DNA from: Oscillospiraceae bacterium
GTDB lineage: Bacteria; Bacillota; Clostridia; Oscillospirales; Ruminococcaceae
Direction: 5' to 3'
Length of the DNA stretch: 50,728 nucleotides
Assembly: GCA_022769565.1 (NCBI GenBank)
Contig: JALEJQ010000027.1
Location: forward strand, 1 to 50,728
Position numbers and translations under genes: made by a program. Below, in pieces: positions 35,307 through 42,263 of the stretch; position 1 is the stretch's first letter, and each line of letters opens with the position of its first letter. The notes under the pieces are model-generated. The model worked only from the letters and a program-made list of their open reading frames with translations. It ran no database searches and was not told the origin of the DNA.

Positions 35307-35467
35307 ATACTAATTTCAAATCAACCTATAGACAAATCCGACAGCCATAACCCAGCCACTCGGCGTCAAGCTCCCTTGCAAGGCACCAAGCATTGCTGCG
35401 GTCGCTTTCCTTGATTGGCTGTGTTCTATCTGCCGTCTTTGTCTATAGAACGATTTGAAATTAGTAT
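35307..35467 (+). repeat. Palindromic repeat, copy 2 (161 bp)
   Basis: Arms at 35307-35336 and 35438-35467: tip ATACTAAT, variable block TTCAAATC in both arms, AAC/AAC mismatch, inner helix CTATAGACAAA. The core is nearly identical to copy 1. The right end is 23 bases from the GH28 ATG; copy 1 is 24 bases from its gene. The sequence leaving the right end, TATAAG, could act as a -10 element. It lies directly after the permease terminator. Confidence 0.87.
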
Positions 35468-35490
35468 AAGAAAGGAAAACGGTTTATATA

Positions 35491-37041
35491 ATGAAGATCA
35501 ATATACTTCGCTGCGGCGCAAGATTTGCCTTGGCAGAGCTTACTGACTGCGGCAGCTTTGATTTTGAGAAGAAAATATCGGCGGAGATAGACGGCAGAAC
35601 GCTGCAGACCGTCGGCGGAATATGCTTTATAGACGGACTTCTGCCCGAAAAGGAGTACACCATAACAGCAGCATACGGAGATGAGACCGCAGAGCTGACC
35701 TTTAAAACGGAATATGAATTTGTTACTCTTGACGTAAGAGCTTTCGGCGCATACGGTGACGGCGTACATGACGATACGGTGTATATACAGGCGGCAATAG
35801 CTGCCTGCCCCGAAAAAAGCCGTGTGCTCGTTCCAAAGGGAAAATATAAGATAACAAGCCTCTTCCTTAAAAGCGGAACAAACCTTGAAATAGCCTCGGG
35901 AGCGGAGCTTTTTGCGGATAAGGAACGCTTTTCCCACCCCGTCATGCCGGGAATGATACAAAGCTATGACGAAAAAAGCGAATATAACCTCGGCACATGG
36001 GAGGGCAACCCTCTTAAAATGTTTGCAGGTATAATCACCGCCATGGACGCAGAAAATATAACGGTTTACGGCGGCGGCACGGTGAACGGAAACGCCTCTC
36101 ACGAGGACTGGTGGTATAACGAAAAGGTAATGGTAGGTGCGTTCCGTCCTCGTCTGATGTTTATTGAGCGCTGCAGGAATGTAAGCGTGTTTGGTCTGAA
36201 GCTTATGAACAGCCCCTCATGGACGGTACATCCCTACTTCTCGGAAAATGTCACCCTTGCTGCATTACGGATAAATAATCCGCAGAATTCCCCCAATACG
36301 GACGGAATCGATGTGGAATCCTGCAAAAATGTGACAATAGAAGGCGTACACTTCACCTTGGGCGATGACTGCATTGCGCTGAAATCGGGCAAGATATATA
36401 TGGGAAGAAAATACGGCGTTCCCTCTGAAAATATACATATACGCCGCTGTATAATGGAAAACGGTCACGGTGCGGTTACTGTCGGCAGCGAAATGTCGGC
36501 AGGAATAAAGAATGTGCTGACAGAGGAATGTCTTTTCCGCATCACAGACCGCGGACTTCGCATAAAAACACGACGGGGCAGGGGAGAAAAAGCGGTCGTT
36601 GAAAACATTGTGTTTAAAAATATCCTTATGGACGGCGTAAAGACCCCCTTTGTTGCAAACTGCTTCTATTTCTGCGACCCCGACGGACGGACAGGCTATG
36701 TTCAGGACAGGAACCCTCTTCCCGTTGACGAGCGTACCCCCTATATCGGCAGGCTTTGCTTTGAAAATATAGAATGCAGGAACTGTCACTATGCGGCGGC
36801 GTACTTTATCGGTCTGCCCGAGCGAAAAATAGGCGAGATAGCAATGAAAAATGTATCGGTAGCCTATGCCGATAATGCCGAAAAGGGTTTCCCTGCTATG
36901 CTTTGCGGTATAGAAGAAATGTCACGCCGTGGCATCGTTGCGGAAAACGTTGAAAAAATAACCCTTGAAAATGTAAATATCAAAGGTCAGACAGGTGAGC
37001 CTGTGGAGCTTTGCAGCGTTGACGAAATATTAAGGAAGTGA
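35491..37041 (+). CDS. GH28 polygalacturonase-like glycoside hydrolase, cytoplasmic
   Basis: 516 aa. An N-terminal beta domain of about 75 residues (fibronectin-like) leads into the right-handed beta-helix starting VRAFGAYGDGVHDDTVYIQAAIAAC. Catalytic signatures: NTDGIDVESC near 267, LGDDCIALKSG near 289, GHGAVTVGSE near 320 and RGLRIKTRRGRGE near 345. No signal peptide, so it works inside the cell, probably exo-acting on imported galacturonides or rhamnogalacturonides. AAAGGAAAA lies before the ATG. Confidence 0.93.
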   Translation: MKINILRCGARFALAELTDCGSFDFEKKISAEIDGRTLQTVGGICFIDGLLPEKEYTITAAYGDETAELTFKTEYEFVTLDVRAFGAYGDGVHDDTVYIQAAIAACPEKSRVLVPKGKYKITSLFLKSGTNLEIASGAELFADKERFSHPVMPGMIQSYDEKSEYNLGTWEGNPLKMFAGIITAMDAENITVYGGGTVNGNASHEDWWYNEKVMVGAFRPRLMFIERCRNVSVFGLKLMNSPSWTVHPYFSENVTLAALRINNPQNSPNTDGIDVESCKNVTIEGVHFTLGDDCIALKSGKIYMGRKYGVPSENIHIRRCIMENGHGAVTVGSEMSAGIKNVLTEECLFRITDRGLRIKTRRGRGEKAVVENIVFKNILMDGVKTPFVANCFYFCDPDGRTGYVQDRNPLPVDERTPYIGRLCFENIECRNCHYAAAYFIGLPERKIGEIAMKNVSVAYADNAEKGFPAMLCGIEEMSRRGIVAENVEKITLENVNIKGQTGEPVELCSVDEILRK

Positions 37042-37045
37042 AAAA

Positions 37046-37888
37046 ATGCAGCTTGGAATAAGAGTTCATGACGGCGAAAAGCTGCCCTTGGAGGAGCTTC
37101 TGCCAATATTAAAAAGCCGTGGATTTACCTGCGGACATATTGCCCTTTCAAAATCCATAAAGGAATACAGCACAGGCGTTTCTGCGCTTACACCGGGGCT
37201 TGCAATGTATCTGAAAAAACTGTTTGCACAAAATTCACTTGATATAGCCGTGCTTGGCTGTTACCTTAACCTTGCAAACCCCGACAGCGAGGCGCTTAAA
37301 GACATTACGGAAAAATATATGGCGCATATACGCTTTGCTTCGCTGCTTGGCTGCGGAGTTGTGGGAACGGAAACAGGCGCACCCAACAGGGAATATAAAT
37401 ACGAGCCTGCCTGTCACAGCGAAGAAGCGCTGGAAACCTTCATAAAAAATCTCCGCCCCGTAGTGGAATATGCGGAAAAAATGGGAGTTATCCTTGCAAT
37501 AGAGCCTGTGTGGAAGCATATTGTGTATTCGCCCAAACGAGCCCGTACCGTTCTTGACGAAATAGCTTCGCCGAATCTGCAGATCATATTTGACCCGGTG
37601 AATTTATTGTGCTATAATAATTACAAGGACAGGGACGGCATCTTTGCCGAAGCTATGGAGCTTTTGGGGAAGGACATCGCCGTTGTGCATATAAAGGATT
37701 TTGTCGTAAAGGACAACGAACTTGTTTCCGTGGCTGCAGGAAAGGGCGAGATGGATTATACCGAAATTATGCGCTTTATAAAAAGGGATAAGCCTTATAT
37801 CCACGTTTCCCTTGAAAACACCTCTCCCGAAAATGCCGCAGAGGCAAGGGAGCTTATCCGCAGCATATGGGAGAATGTAACGGTCTGA
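37046..37888 (+). CDS. Xylose-isomerase-like TIM barrel (sugar phosphate isomerase/epimerase)
   Basis: 280 aa. The AP_endonuc_2/xylose-isomerase-like family is seen in the metal-binding residues: Glu in ILAIEPVW near 152, Asp in IIFDPVNLLCYNN near 182, His in VVHIKDFVV near 213, and Glu in HVSLENT near 253. It starts 4 bases after GH28, so it is in the same mRNA. It probably isomerises a sugar released from pectin oligomers; the exact sugar is not deducible. Confidence 0.88.
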   Translation: MQLGIRVHDGEKLPLEELLPILKSRGFTCGHIALSKSIKEYSTGVSALTPGLAMYLKKLFAQNSLDIAVLGCYLNLANPDSEALKDITEKYMAHIRFASLLGCGVVGTETGAPNREYKYEPACHSEEALETFIKNLRPVVEYAEKMGVILAIEPVWKHIVYSPKRARTVLDEIASPNLQIIFDPVNLLCYNNYKDRDGIFAEAMELLGKDIAVVHIKDFVVKDNELVSVAAGKGEMDYTEIMRFIKRDKPYIHVSLENTSPENAAEARELIRSIWENVTV

Positions 37889-37902
37889 AAGGAAGATAGC
37901 AA

Positions 37903-38619
37903 TTGAAATTATTTAGCATAGACAATCCGGTTTGGAGTGCAATATCAAGACTGGGGGATATGTTTATACTGTCGTTTTTGTGGCTTATAGCAAGCCTGCC
38001 TGTTTTTACAATAGGCGCAGCAACAACGGCGGCATATGATTGCGCCTTTAAGATAATCCGTGCAAGGGATACCAACGTTTTTAAGGATTTCTTTCGCTCC
38101 TTCAGGAGCAACCTGAAGCAGGCAACAGCGCTGTTTTTCATTATGCTGCCCATAGGTGCGGTCATAGCGGCAGACCTTTATTACTGGGCGCACAGCGAAG
38201 GGGAATTTTCCTTTGTAATGAATGCACTGAGTCTTGGCATCGCTGCAATGTATCTTATAACACTGCTGTTTGTTTTCCCTGTGCAGGCAGTTTTTGAAAA
38301 TCCCGTCAAAAAGACGCTTAAAACAGCCTTTTTTATGGCTTTGAACAACTGGCCAACAAGCCTTTTGCTGCTTGTTATAAGCATAGGCTTATCCTATCTT
38401 TGCTATATACTGCCTATAGCCGGTTATGTTTTCCTTATTGTGGGCAACGGCTTTCTTACCATGATATTTGCGGTGCGTTTTCTTGTTATTTTCAGAAAAT
38501 ACAATCCTGCGCTCAATCCCGACCGACCGGAGGAATGTGATATAGAGCCTGTTGAAAAGCCCGAAAGAAAAAAGGCGGAAAAGATAAAAATATCAGGGAA
38601 AAACAAGGTGATAAAATAA
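37903..38619 (+). CDS. DUF624 (YesL-like) membrane protein, TTG start
   Basis: 238 aa with five hydrophobic segments. The family start (LFSIDNPVWSAISRLGDMFILSFLWLIASLPVFTIGAATTAAY) is clear. The start codon is TTG at 37903 with AAAGGAAG 7-10 bases upstream, overlapping the end of the previous gene. YesL-type proteins accompany pectin or plant oligosaccharide ABC loci in Bacillus and Clostridia; the molecular role is unknown. The C-terminus is a Lys-rich cytosolic tail. Confidence 0.9.
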   Translation: MKLFSIDNPVWSAISRLGDMFILSFLWLIASLPVFTIGAATTAAYDCAFKIIRARDTNVFKDFFRSFRSNLKQATALFFIMLPIGAVIAADLYYWAHSEGEFSFVMNALSLGIAAMYLITLLFVFPVQAVFENPVKKTLKTAFFMALNNWPTSLLLLVISIGLSYLCYILPIAGYVFLIVGNGFLTMIFAVRFLVIFRKYNPALNPDRPEECDIEPVEKPERKKAEKIKISGKNKVIK

Positions 38620-38671
38620 ACATACAGATAAATGATATATGGGTTATCATAAGGATAAAGGGAGAATCACA

Positions 38672-38995
38672 ATGCTTATGGAAGTTTACTACGAGCATTA
38701 TTACGAAAATTGCAACGACAGATGTTGGGAGATGGAGGAAAAGTCCGTTCCTTATATGGTCTTGTTTCCGTCTGTTGATGAAATGCACAGCTTCATAAAT
38801 GAGCTCAGGCAGGACGGTTTCAGATGCGTTTCAGCTAACCACAGCTATAGGGCGCTGCTTGTGAATCTTGAACTGAAACGCTGCGGAGTGATACGCCGTG
38901 CCTGCAAGCACAGCTGCGTCGGAGACCGCAATTATACTCCCGAGGAATTTATTGAAGAAGTGTACATACCTTGGAAAAATCGGAACAGCACATAA
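38672..38995 (+). CDS. Hypothetical protein, 107 aa, end of the pectin locus
   Basis: Start at the ATG at 38672, which has GGGAGA 7 bases upstream; the longer frame to 38639 has none. A soluble protein: an N-terminal Tyr/Cys-rich stretch (MEVYYEHYYENCNDRCWEMEEKS), a possible alpha/beta middle (YMVLFPSVDEMHSFINELRQDGFRCVSANHSYRALLVN) and a conserved-looking end (YTPEEFIEEVYIPWKN). Seven Cys in 107 residues is notable. No family recognised. It precedes a strong terminator and is 52 bases after DUF624, so co-transcription is likely. Confidence 0.7.
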   Translation: MLMEVYYEHYYENCNDRCWEMEEKSVPYMVLFPSVDEMHSFINELRQDGFRCVSANHSYRALLVNLELKRCGVIRRACKHSCVGDRNYTPEEFIEEVYIPWKNRNST

Positions 38996-39002
38996 AAATA
39001 TT

Positions 39003-39038
39003 CCCTGCAAGCTGTATATGCGGCTTGCAGGGGATATT
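39003..39038. terminator. Bidirectional terminator after the pectin locus and lysR
   Basis: A perfect 10-bp stem, CCCTGCAAGC (39003-39012) with GCTTGCAGGG (39023-39032), followed by GATATTTTT on plus. The lysR stop on the minus strand is at 39040. Confidence 0.8.
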
Positions 39039-39039
39039 T

Positions 39040-39906
39040 TTATGTGTCCGTTTTACGGAAGGAATCAAAAAGCTCAACCGCCTGCTCCGAAAAAGGCGCA
39101 TCAAGGTAAACATAGTTGAACTCATGTACGGCGTTCCAACCCTCAATGCCGAATTCCGCAAGCTCCGAATGCCGCTCCTTTACCGCACGGTAGGCAAAGG
39201 TCACCGCCGAGGTCTTTTCAAGCAGCTGCATTATAAGACTGAACTCGCTTATGGTGGTTACTCTGCCGAAATCGGAAAAGGAGCGGTTATACCCTTTAAG
39301 AAGCTGCTCCAGAATGTTCCTTGTTCCGCTGCCTTCCTCTCTGATTATTATGTTGCTGCCCCAAAGCTTGTCGGGGGAAATTGTCCTGTCTGCAAAGGGG
39401 TGCGACCTGCCGCATATGCCGATGAAAGGCTCTCTGCGGTACAGCCTTGAAGCGTAGCGGCTGCGGTCAAAAAATCCTTCCACAAGTGCAAAATCTATCT
39501 CCCCTTTTGAAAGAGAATCAAGCAAACGCTCTGTGTTGTCCACATACACCGAAATACGGTTGGACGGGTCTTTCAGATAGGCGGAAATGTGGTCTGCAAT
39601 AACATACTCGCCTATGGTCTTTGTTGCACCGACGGACAGCGTTGTTCCTTTCTTTTCGCACAGCTGCTCCTTCAGCTTTTTCTCCTGATAAAGTATATTT
39701 TCGGCGTATTTTTTCAGCAGCTCCGCTTCGTGGGTCATTTTCAGGCTTTTTCTGTCATAAACAAACAGCCTGCAGCCATAATAATTCTCAAGATAATGAA
39801 TATGCTGTGTTACCGCAGGCTGGGTCATATGCAGCTCCTCCGCCGTTCTGCGGTAATTCATCAGCCTGCACAGCGTTAAAAAGGTTTCTATCCTTGTATC
39901 TGTCAT
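39040..39906 (-). CDS. LysR-family transcriptional regulator
   Basis: 288 aa. The N-terminal winged HTH is standard: RIETFLTLCRLMNYRRTAEELHMTQPAVTQHIHYLENYYGCRLFVYDRKSLKMT. The C-terminal periplasmic-binding-like effector domain starts TLSVGATKTIGEYVIADHISAYL and includes IIIREEGSGTRNILEQLL. It is divergent from the YeiH transporter gene with a 140-bp shared region rich in TGATAA/TTATCA dyads. In enterobacteria YeiE regulates yeiH in the same layout; the ligand here is unknown. Confidence 0.93.
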   Translation of the reverse strand: MTDTRIETFLTLCRLMNYRRTAEELHMTQPAVTQHIHYLENYYGCRLFVYDRKSLKMTHEAELLKKYAENILYQEKKLKEQLCEKKGTTLSVGATKTIGEYVIADHISAYLKDPSNRISVYVDNTERLLDSLSKGEIDFALVEGFFDRSRYASRLYRREPFIGICGRSHPFADRTISPDKLWGSNIIIREEGSGTRNILEQLLKGYNRSFSDFGRVTTISEFSLIMQLLEKTSAVTFAYRAVKERHSELAEFGIEGWNAVHEFNYVYLDAPFSEQAVELFDSFRKTDT

Positions 39907-39936
39907 AACTTCTCCTTTGATAAGTCTTGTTTATTG

Positions 39937-39987
39937 TGATAAGTGTGTCTTATCATATGATATTAAATGATAATTTGATTTTATCAT
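39937..39987. promoter_or_regulatory. Twin TGATAA-type dyads between lysR and yeiH, candidate LysR sites
   Basis: TGATAAG-5-CTTATCA at 39937-39955 is a perfect dyad, and ATGATAA-7-TTATCAT at 39967-39987 is a second, overlapping the -35 of the yeiH promoter. A further half-site, TTGATAAG, lies near 39917 next to the lysR start. Paired sites at about 30-bp spacing fit LysR tetramer binding. Confidence 0.65.
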
Positions 39988-40003
39988 AAAGCTGTGTTAA
40001 AAT
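39975..40003 (+). promoter_or_regulatory. Promoter of the YeiH-type transporter gene
   Basis: TTGATT at 39975-39980, a 17-base spacer, and TAAAAT at 39998-40003. The -35 lies inside the second dyad. Confidence 0.65.
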
Positions 40004-40046
40004 CAATACATAAAATCAATAAAAGAACTCAAAAAGGAGGAGAAAT

Positions 40047-41084
40047 ATGGAAAAAGTGAAAAAGATAGGGGCGCTTGTACCCGGATTTGTTCTGGCGCTT
40101 GTGATCGCAGCCGCTGCAAAATTTCTTGAAGGCCTGCTGCCTATACACCTTATAGGCGCTTCGGTAATTGCGCTTTTTATAGGAATGATAATCAATCACT
40201 TCCGCAAGCCAGGAGAGGTTTTTGCGTCAGGTCTGAAATTTACGTCCAAAAGCATACTGAAATTTGCAATAATCCTGCTTGGTGCAAGCCTTAATATCAA
40301 GATCATACTTGAAGTTGGCAAACTGTCCCTCTGCGTTATGGTGTTCACCCTTTTCACCTGCTTCGGCATAGGACATTTTGTTGGAAAAGCGCTGAAAATA
40401 AACTGGAAGCTCTCCAACCTTATTTCCGCAGGAACAGGCATCTGCGGCGGCTCGGCAATTGCGGCTATTGCCCCTGTTATCGACGCCGACGACACGGACA
40501 TCGCCTACGCTATGTCGGCTACCTTCCTGTTTGATATGGTAATGATAGTCCTTTTCCCCATAATGGGACAGGCAATGGGTCTTTCCGATATGGCATACGG
40601 TCTGTGGGCAGGTACGGCGGTAAACGACACCTCCAGCGTTGTTGCCGCAGGCTATGCTTTCTCCGAAGCGGCAGGCGACTTTGCAACTATGGTAAAGCTG
40701 ACCCGTACCCTTTCCATTATCCCCACCGTTATTGTTTTCGCTCTTATCAACGCAAGGATAAAGCGCAAAGAAGCCGCAGCAAACGGCGTTTCCGTAAGTG
40801 AAAAGAGCAGCTTCGGCATAACAAGAATATTCCCCTGGTTCATTCTCGGATTCATTGCTCTTGCAATAATCAACAGCGTTGGTCTTATCCCCGGGGCAAT
40901 GTCCTCGGCAATGAAGGAAATAAGCAAGTTCCTTATGATAGCCGCCCTTGCCGCCATAGGACTTAACACAGGCTTCAAGGATATGAAGAAATCCGGCGCT
41001 GCGCCTATGCTGCACGGCTTTATTATCTCTGCGCTTGTAGTTATCGTTGCAATTGCCGTTGAATATTTTATGGGCATTGTCTGA
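40047..41084 (+). CDS. YeiH/UPF0324 family membrane transporter
   Basis: 345 aa with about ten membrane segments, family PF03601 (often labelled putative sulfate exporter). HFRKPGEVFASGLKFTSKSILKFAIILLGASLN near residue 50, SAGTGICGGSAIAAIAPVI near 130, and GTAVNDTSSVVAAGYAFSEAAGDFATMVKLTRTLSI near 190 are the conserved blocks. AAGGAGGAG precedes the ATG. Substrate not settled in the literature. Expression is probably controlled by the divergent LysR protein. Confidence 0.92.
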   Translation: MEKVKKIGALVPGFVLALVIAAAAKFLEGLLPIHLIGASVIALFIGMIINHFRKPGEVFASGLKFTSKSILKFAIILLGASLNIKIILEVGKLSLCVMVFTLFTCFGIGHFVGKALKINWKLSNLISAGTGICGGSAIAAIAPVIDADDTDIAYAMSATFLFDMVMIVLFPIMGQAMGLSDMAYGLWAGTAVNDTSSVVAAGYAFSEAAGDFATMVKLTRTLSIIPTVIVFALINARIKRKEAAANGVSVSEKSSFGITRIFPWFILGFIALAIINSVGLIPGAMSSAMKEISKFLMIAALAAIGLNTGFKDMKKSGAAPMLHGFIISALVVIVAIAVEYFMGIV

Positions 41085-41103
41085 GATTTGTACGCATAAG
41101 TAA

Positions 41104-41137
41104 AAACAGGTCTGATTTTAGGGTCAGACCTGTTTTG
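41104..41137. terminator. Bidirectional terminator after yeiH
   Basis: ACAGGTCTGA (41106-41115) pairs with TCAGACCTGT (41124-41133), with T-runs on both strands. It also serves the minus-strand gene ending at 41200. Confidence 0.85.
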
Positions 41138-41199
41138 TTATAAACAAGCGCCTGTAAAACAAAATGAGCAGACCGACCACAGCGACCTGCCCACACTTT

Positions 41200-41391
41200 T
41201 TATTCTGCATACCGTTCAAGATTATCCCAGTCTATGTCCTCATCGGAAATAAAACCGCTCTTTTCTGCTTCTTCTATCTGCTTGCGCTCCTCGGAAGTAA
41301 CTTTTGTAAAATCGGGATCCCAAGTAAGCACAAAATGCTTGATAATTTCGTAAGCAAGTTCCTGTTCATTGGGATATTTTATGATCTTCAT
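41200..41391 (-). CDS. Small acidic hypothetical protein, 63 aa
   Basis: From the ATG at 41391 (MKIIKYPNEQELAYEIIKHF...), with AAGGA 6 bases upstream; a longer frame to 41424 has no such site. A short N-terminal strand-helix is followed by a charged helix (EERKQIEEAEKSGFISDEDIDWDNLERYAE). The end pattern resembles some small type II antitoxin-like or partner-binding proteins, but no toxin gene is adjacent and no family is claimed. It lies 51 bases downstream of the tRNA on the same strand. Confidence 0.6.
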   Translation of the reverse strand: MKIIKYPNEQELAYEIIKHFVLTWDPDFTKVTSEERKQIEEAEKSGFISDEDIDWDNLERYAE

Positions 41392-41411
41392 TTCTGTCCT
41401 TCTACATAAAT

Positions 41412-41438
41412 AGCCGTCTGCCACACCTGCAAACGGCT
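41412..41438. other. Hairpin between tRNA-Arg and the 63-aa gene
   Basis: AGCCGT (41412-41417) pairs with ACGGCT (41433-41438). The T-run follows on the plus strand, whereas both flanking genes are on the minus strand where the tail is only ATTTAT, so termination after the tRNA may be leaky. Confidence 0.5.
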
Positions 41439-41442
41439 TTTT

Positions 41443-41519
41443 TGGTGCATCTGACGGGATTCGAACCCACGGCCTTCAGAGTCGGAGTCTGACGCTCTAT
41501 CCAGCTGAGCTACAGATGC
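41443..41519 (-). tRNA. tRNA-Arg (anticodon CCG)
   Basis: On the minus strand the acceptor GCATCTG pairs with CAGATGC, followed by A and an encoded CCA. D arm GCTC-AGCTGGATA-GAGC, anticodon stem TCAGA/TCTGA with loop CTCCGAC giving CCG (reads CGG, Arg), T arm GTGGG-TTCGAAT-CCCGT. All canonical; 77 nt with CCA. Confidence 0.95.
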
Positions 41520-41528
41520 AAATATTTA

Positions 41529-41570
41529 TTTTTCCATTCCGCCGCACACCTGCACAGCGGAACGGAAAAA
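41529..41570. other. Long hairpin upstream of tRNA-Arg
   Basis: TTTTTCCATTCCGC (41529-41542) pairs with GCGGAACGGAAAAA (41557-41570), 13 of 14 positions. It is within 10 bases of the tRNA 5' end on the minus strand. It could be a terminator of an upstream transcript or a processing signal. Confidence 0.6.
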
Positions 41571-41580
41571 CCTGTTTTAT

Positions 41581-41662
41581 ATACTGTCCTCTATTGCAAA
41601 CAATACATTGTTTGCAGCCGCCGTTGGCGGCTGCAAAGCCGTAGGCTTTGCGAGGACAGTAT
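41581..41662. repeat. Cloverleaf-like repeat A
   Basis: An 11-bp closing stem, ATACTGTCCTC (41581-41591) with GAGGACAGTAT (41652-41662), encloses three hairpins: TGCAAACAAT/ATTGTTTGCA (41595-41616), GCAGCCGCC/GGCGGCTGC (41614-41634, loop GTT) and AAAGCC/GGCTTT (41635-41649, loop GTA). Almost every base is paired. There is no coding frame. Confidence 0.8.
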
Positions 41663-41669
41663 GAACGGT

Positions 41670-41744
41670 GGCTCAAGCGGCGTAGCCGCCGCCCGGAAAT
41701 ATTATTTCCGGGCATTGCAAAATCGATAATTTTGCAATAGAGCC
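41670..41744. repeat. Cloverleaf-like repeat B
   Basis: A closing stem, GGCTC (41670-41674) with GAGCC (41740-41744), encloses three hairpins: GCGGC/GCCGC (41677-41689, loop GTA), CCCGGAAAT/ATTTCCGGG (41692-41712) and ATTGCAAAAT/ATTTTGCAAT (41714-41738). It has the same three-arm plan as A, in tandem 8 bases away. It lies just after the last flagellar gene and is followed by a 16-bp near-palindrome at 41745-41760. Confidence 0.8.
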
Positions 41745-41763
41745 TGGTATAATTATGCCAAAA

Positions 41764-42231
41764 TCAGTTGGAAATATTCAGCCTTGAACCCTTTGTAACA
41801 TCAACGGCGGACTGCGAAAAATAATCTGCCACCTGCTTGCTTTTGCCGGCGTTGTCAAGCTTTGCCTTAAGACCGTCACGCTCCTGCTTGATACGGGCAA
41901 AAGCCTTGCGGTCGTTGGCCTTTATTTCCTCTCTCAGCTTCTGTATCTTTTTGATCTTCTGCTGAAGCTCAAGCATTTCGCCGTTAAGCTCGCCTATGTC
42001 CTCGAATCTCAGCAAAGCGTTTATCTTGTCCATGCGCTCGATGCTCTGCTCGCTGACATATTGCTTGACGGAAACGGATATGCCCTCCATATTGGTAAGT
42101 ATCCGCTGCCTTTCGTCAATAAGCTCACCCACGCCGTCAATATCCTCGCTTATTATCTGAGAGGTTATTTCATTGTAATGTTCAAGCTGATGGATCTTGT
42201 CATCCATAAGTTCAATAATAGTTCTGTTCAA
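41764..42231 (-). CDS. FliT/FlgN-like flagellar chaperone, last gene of the flagellar operon
   Basis: About 155 aa, nearly all helix with heptad-like patterns (MDDKIHQLEHYNEITSQIISEDIDGVGELIDERQRILTNMEG). It resembles the FlgN/FliT class of small export chaperones and follows fliS, where fliT is commonly found, so it may hold FliD before export. The start is uncertain: the TTG at 42231 has GGGGG 8-9 bases upstream; the GTG at 42240 abuts that site and an ATG at 42207 lacks one. Confidence 0.75.
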   Translation of the reverse strand: MNRTIIELMDDKIHQLEHYNEITSQIISEDIDGVGELIDERQRILTNMEGISVSVKQYVSEQSIERMDKINALLRFEDIGELNGEMLELQQKIKKIQKLREEIKANDRKAFARIKQERDGLKAKLDNAGKSKQVADYFSQSAVDVTKGSRLNISN

Positions 42232-42263
42232 AAAACGCACCCCCGATATAAGGGATAATACTC

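Noticed and set aside
40227-41015. Minus-strand open frame of 262 aa inside the YeiH-type transporter
   Set aside because: Antisense shadow rich in Cys, His and Gly from the complementary codons; no start signal.
41581-41760. Hairpin cluster considered as a CRISPR array or integron site
   Set aside because: No direct repeats with spacers and no cas or integrase gene; the pattern is inverted hairpins of differing sequence.
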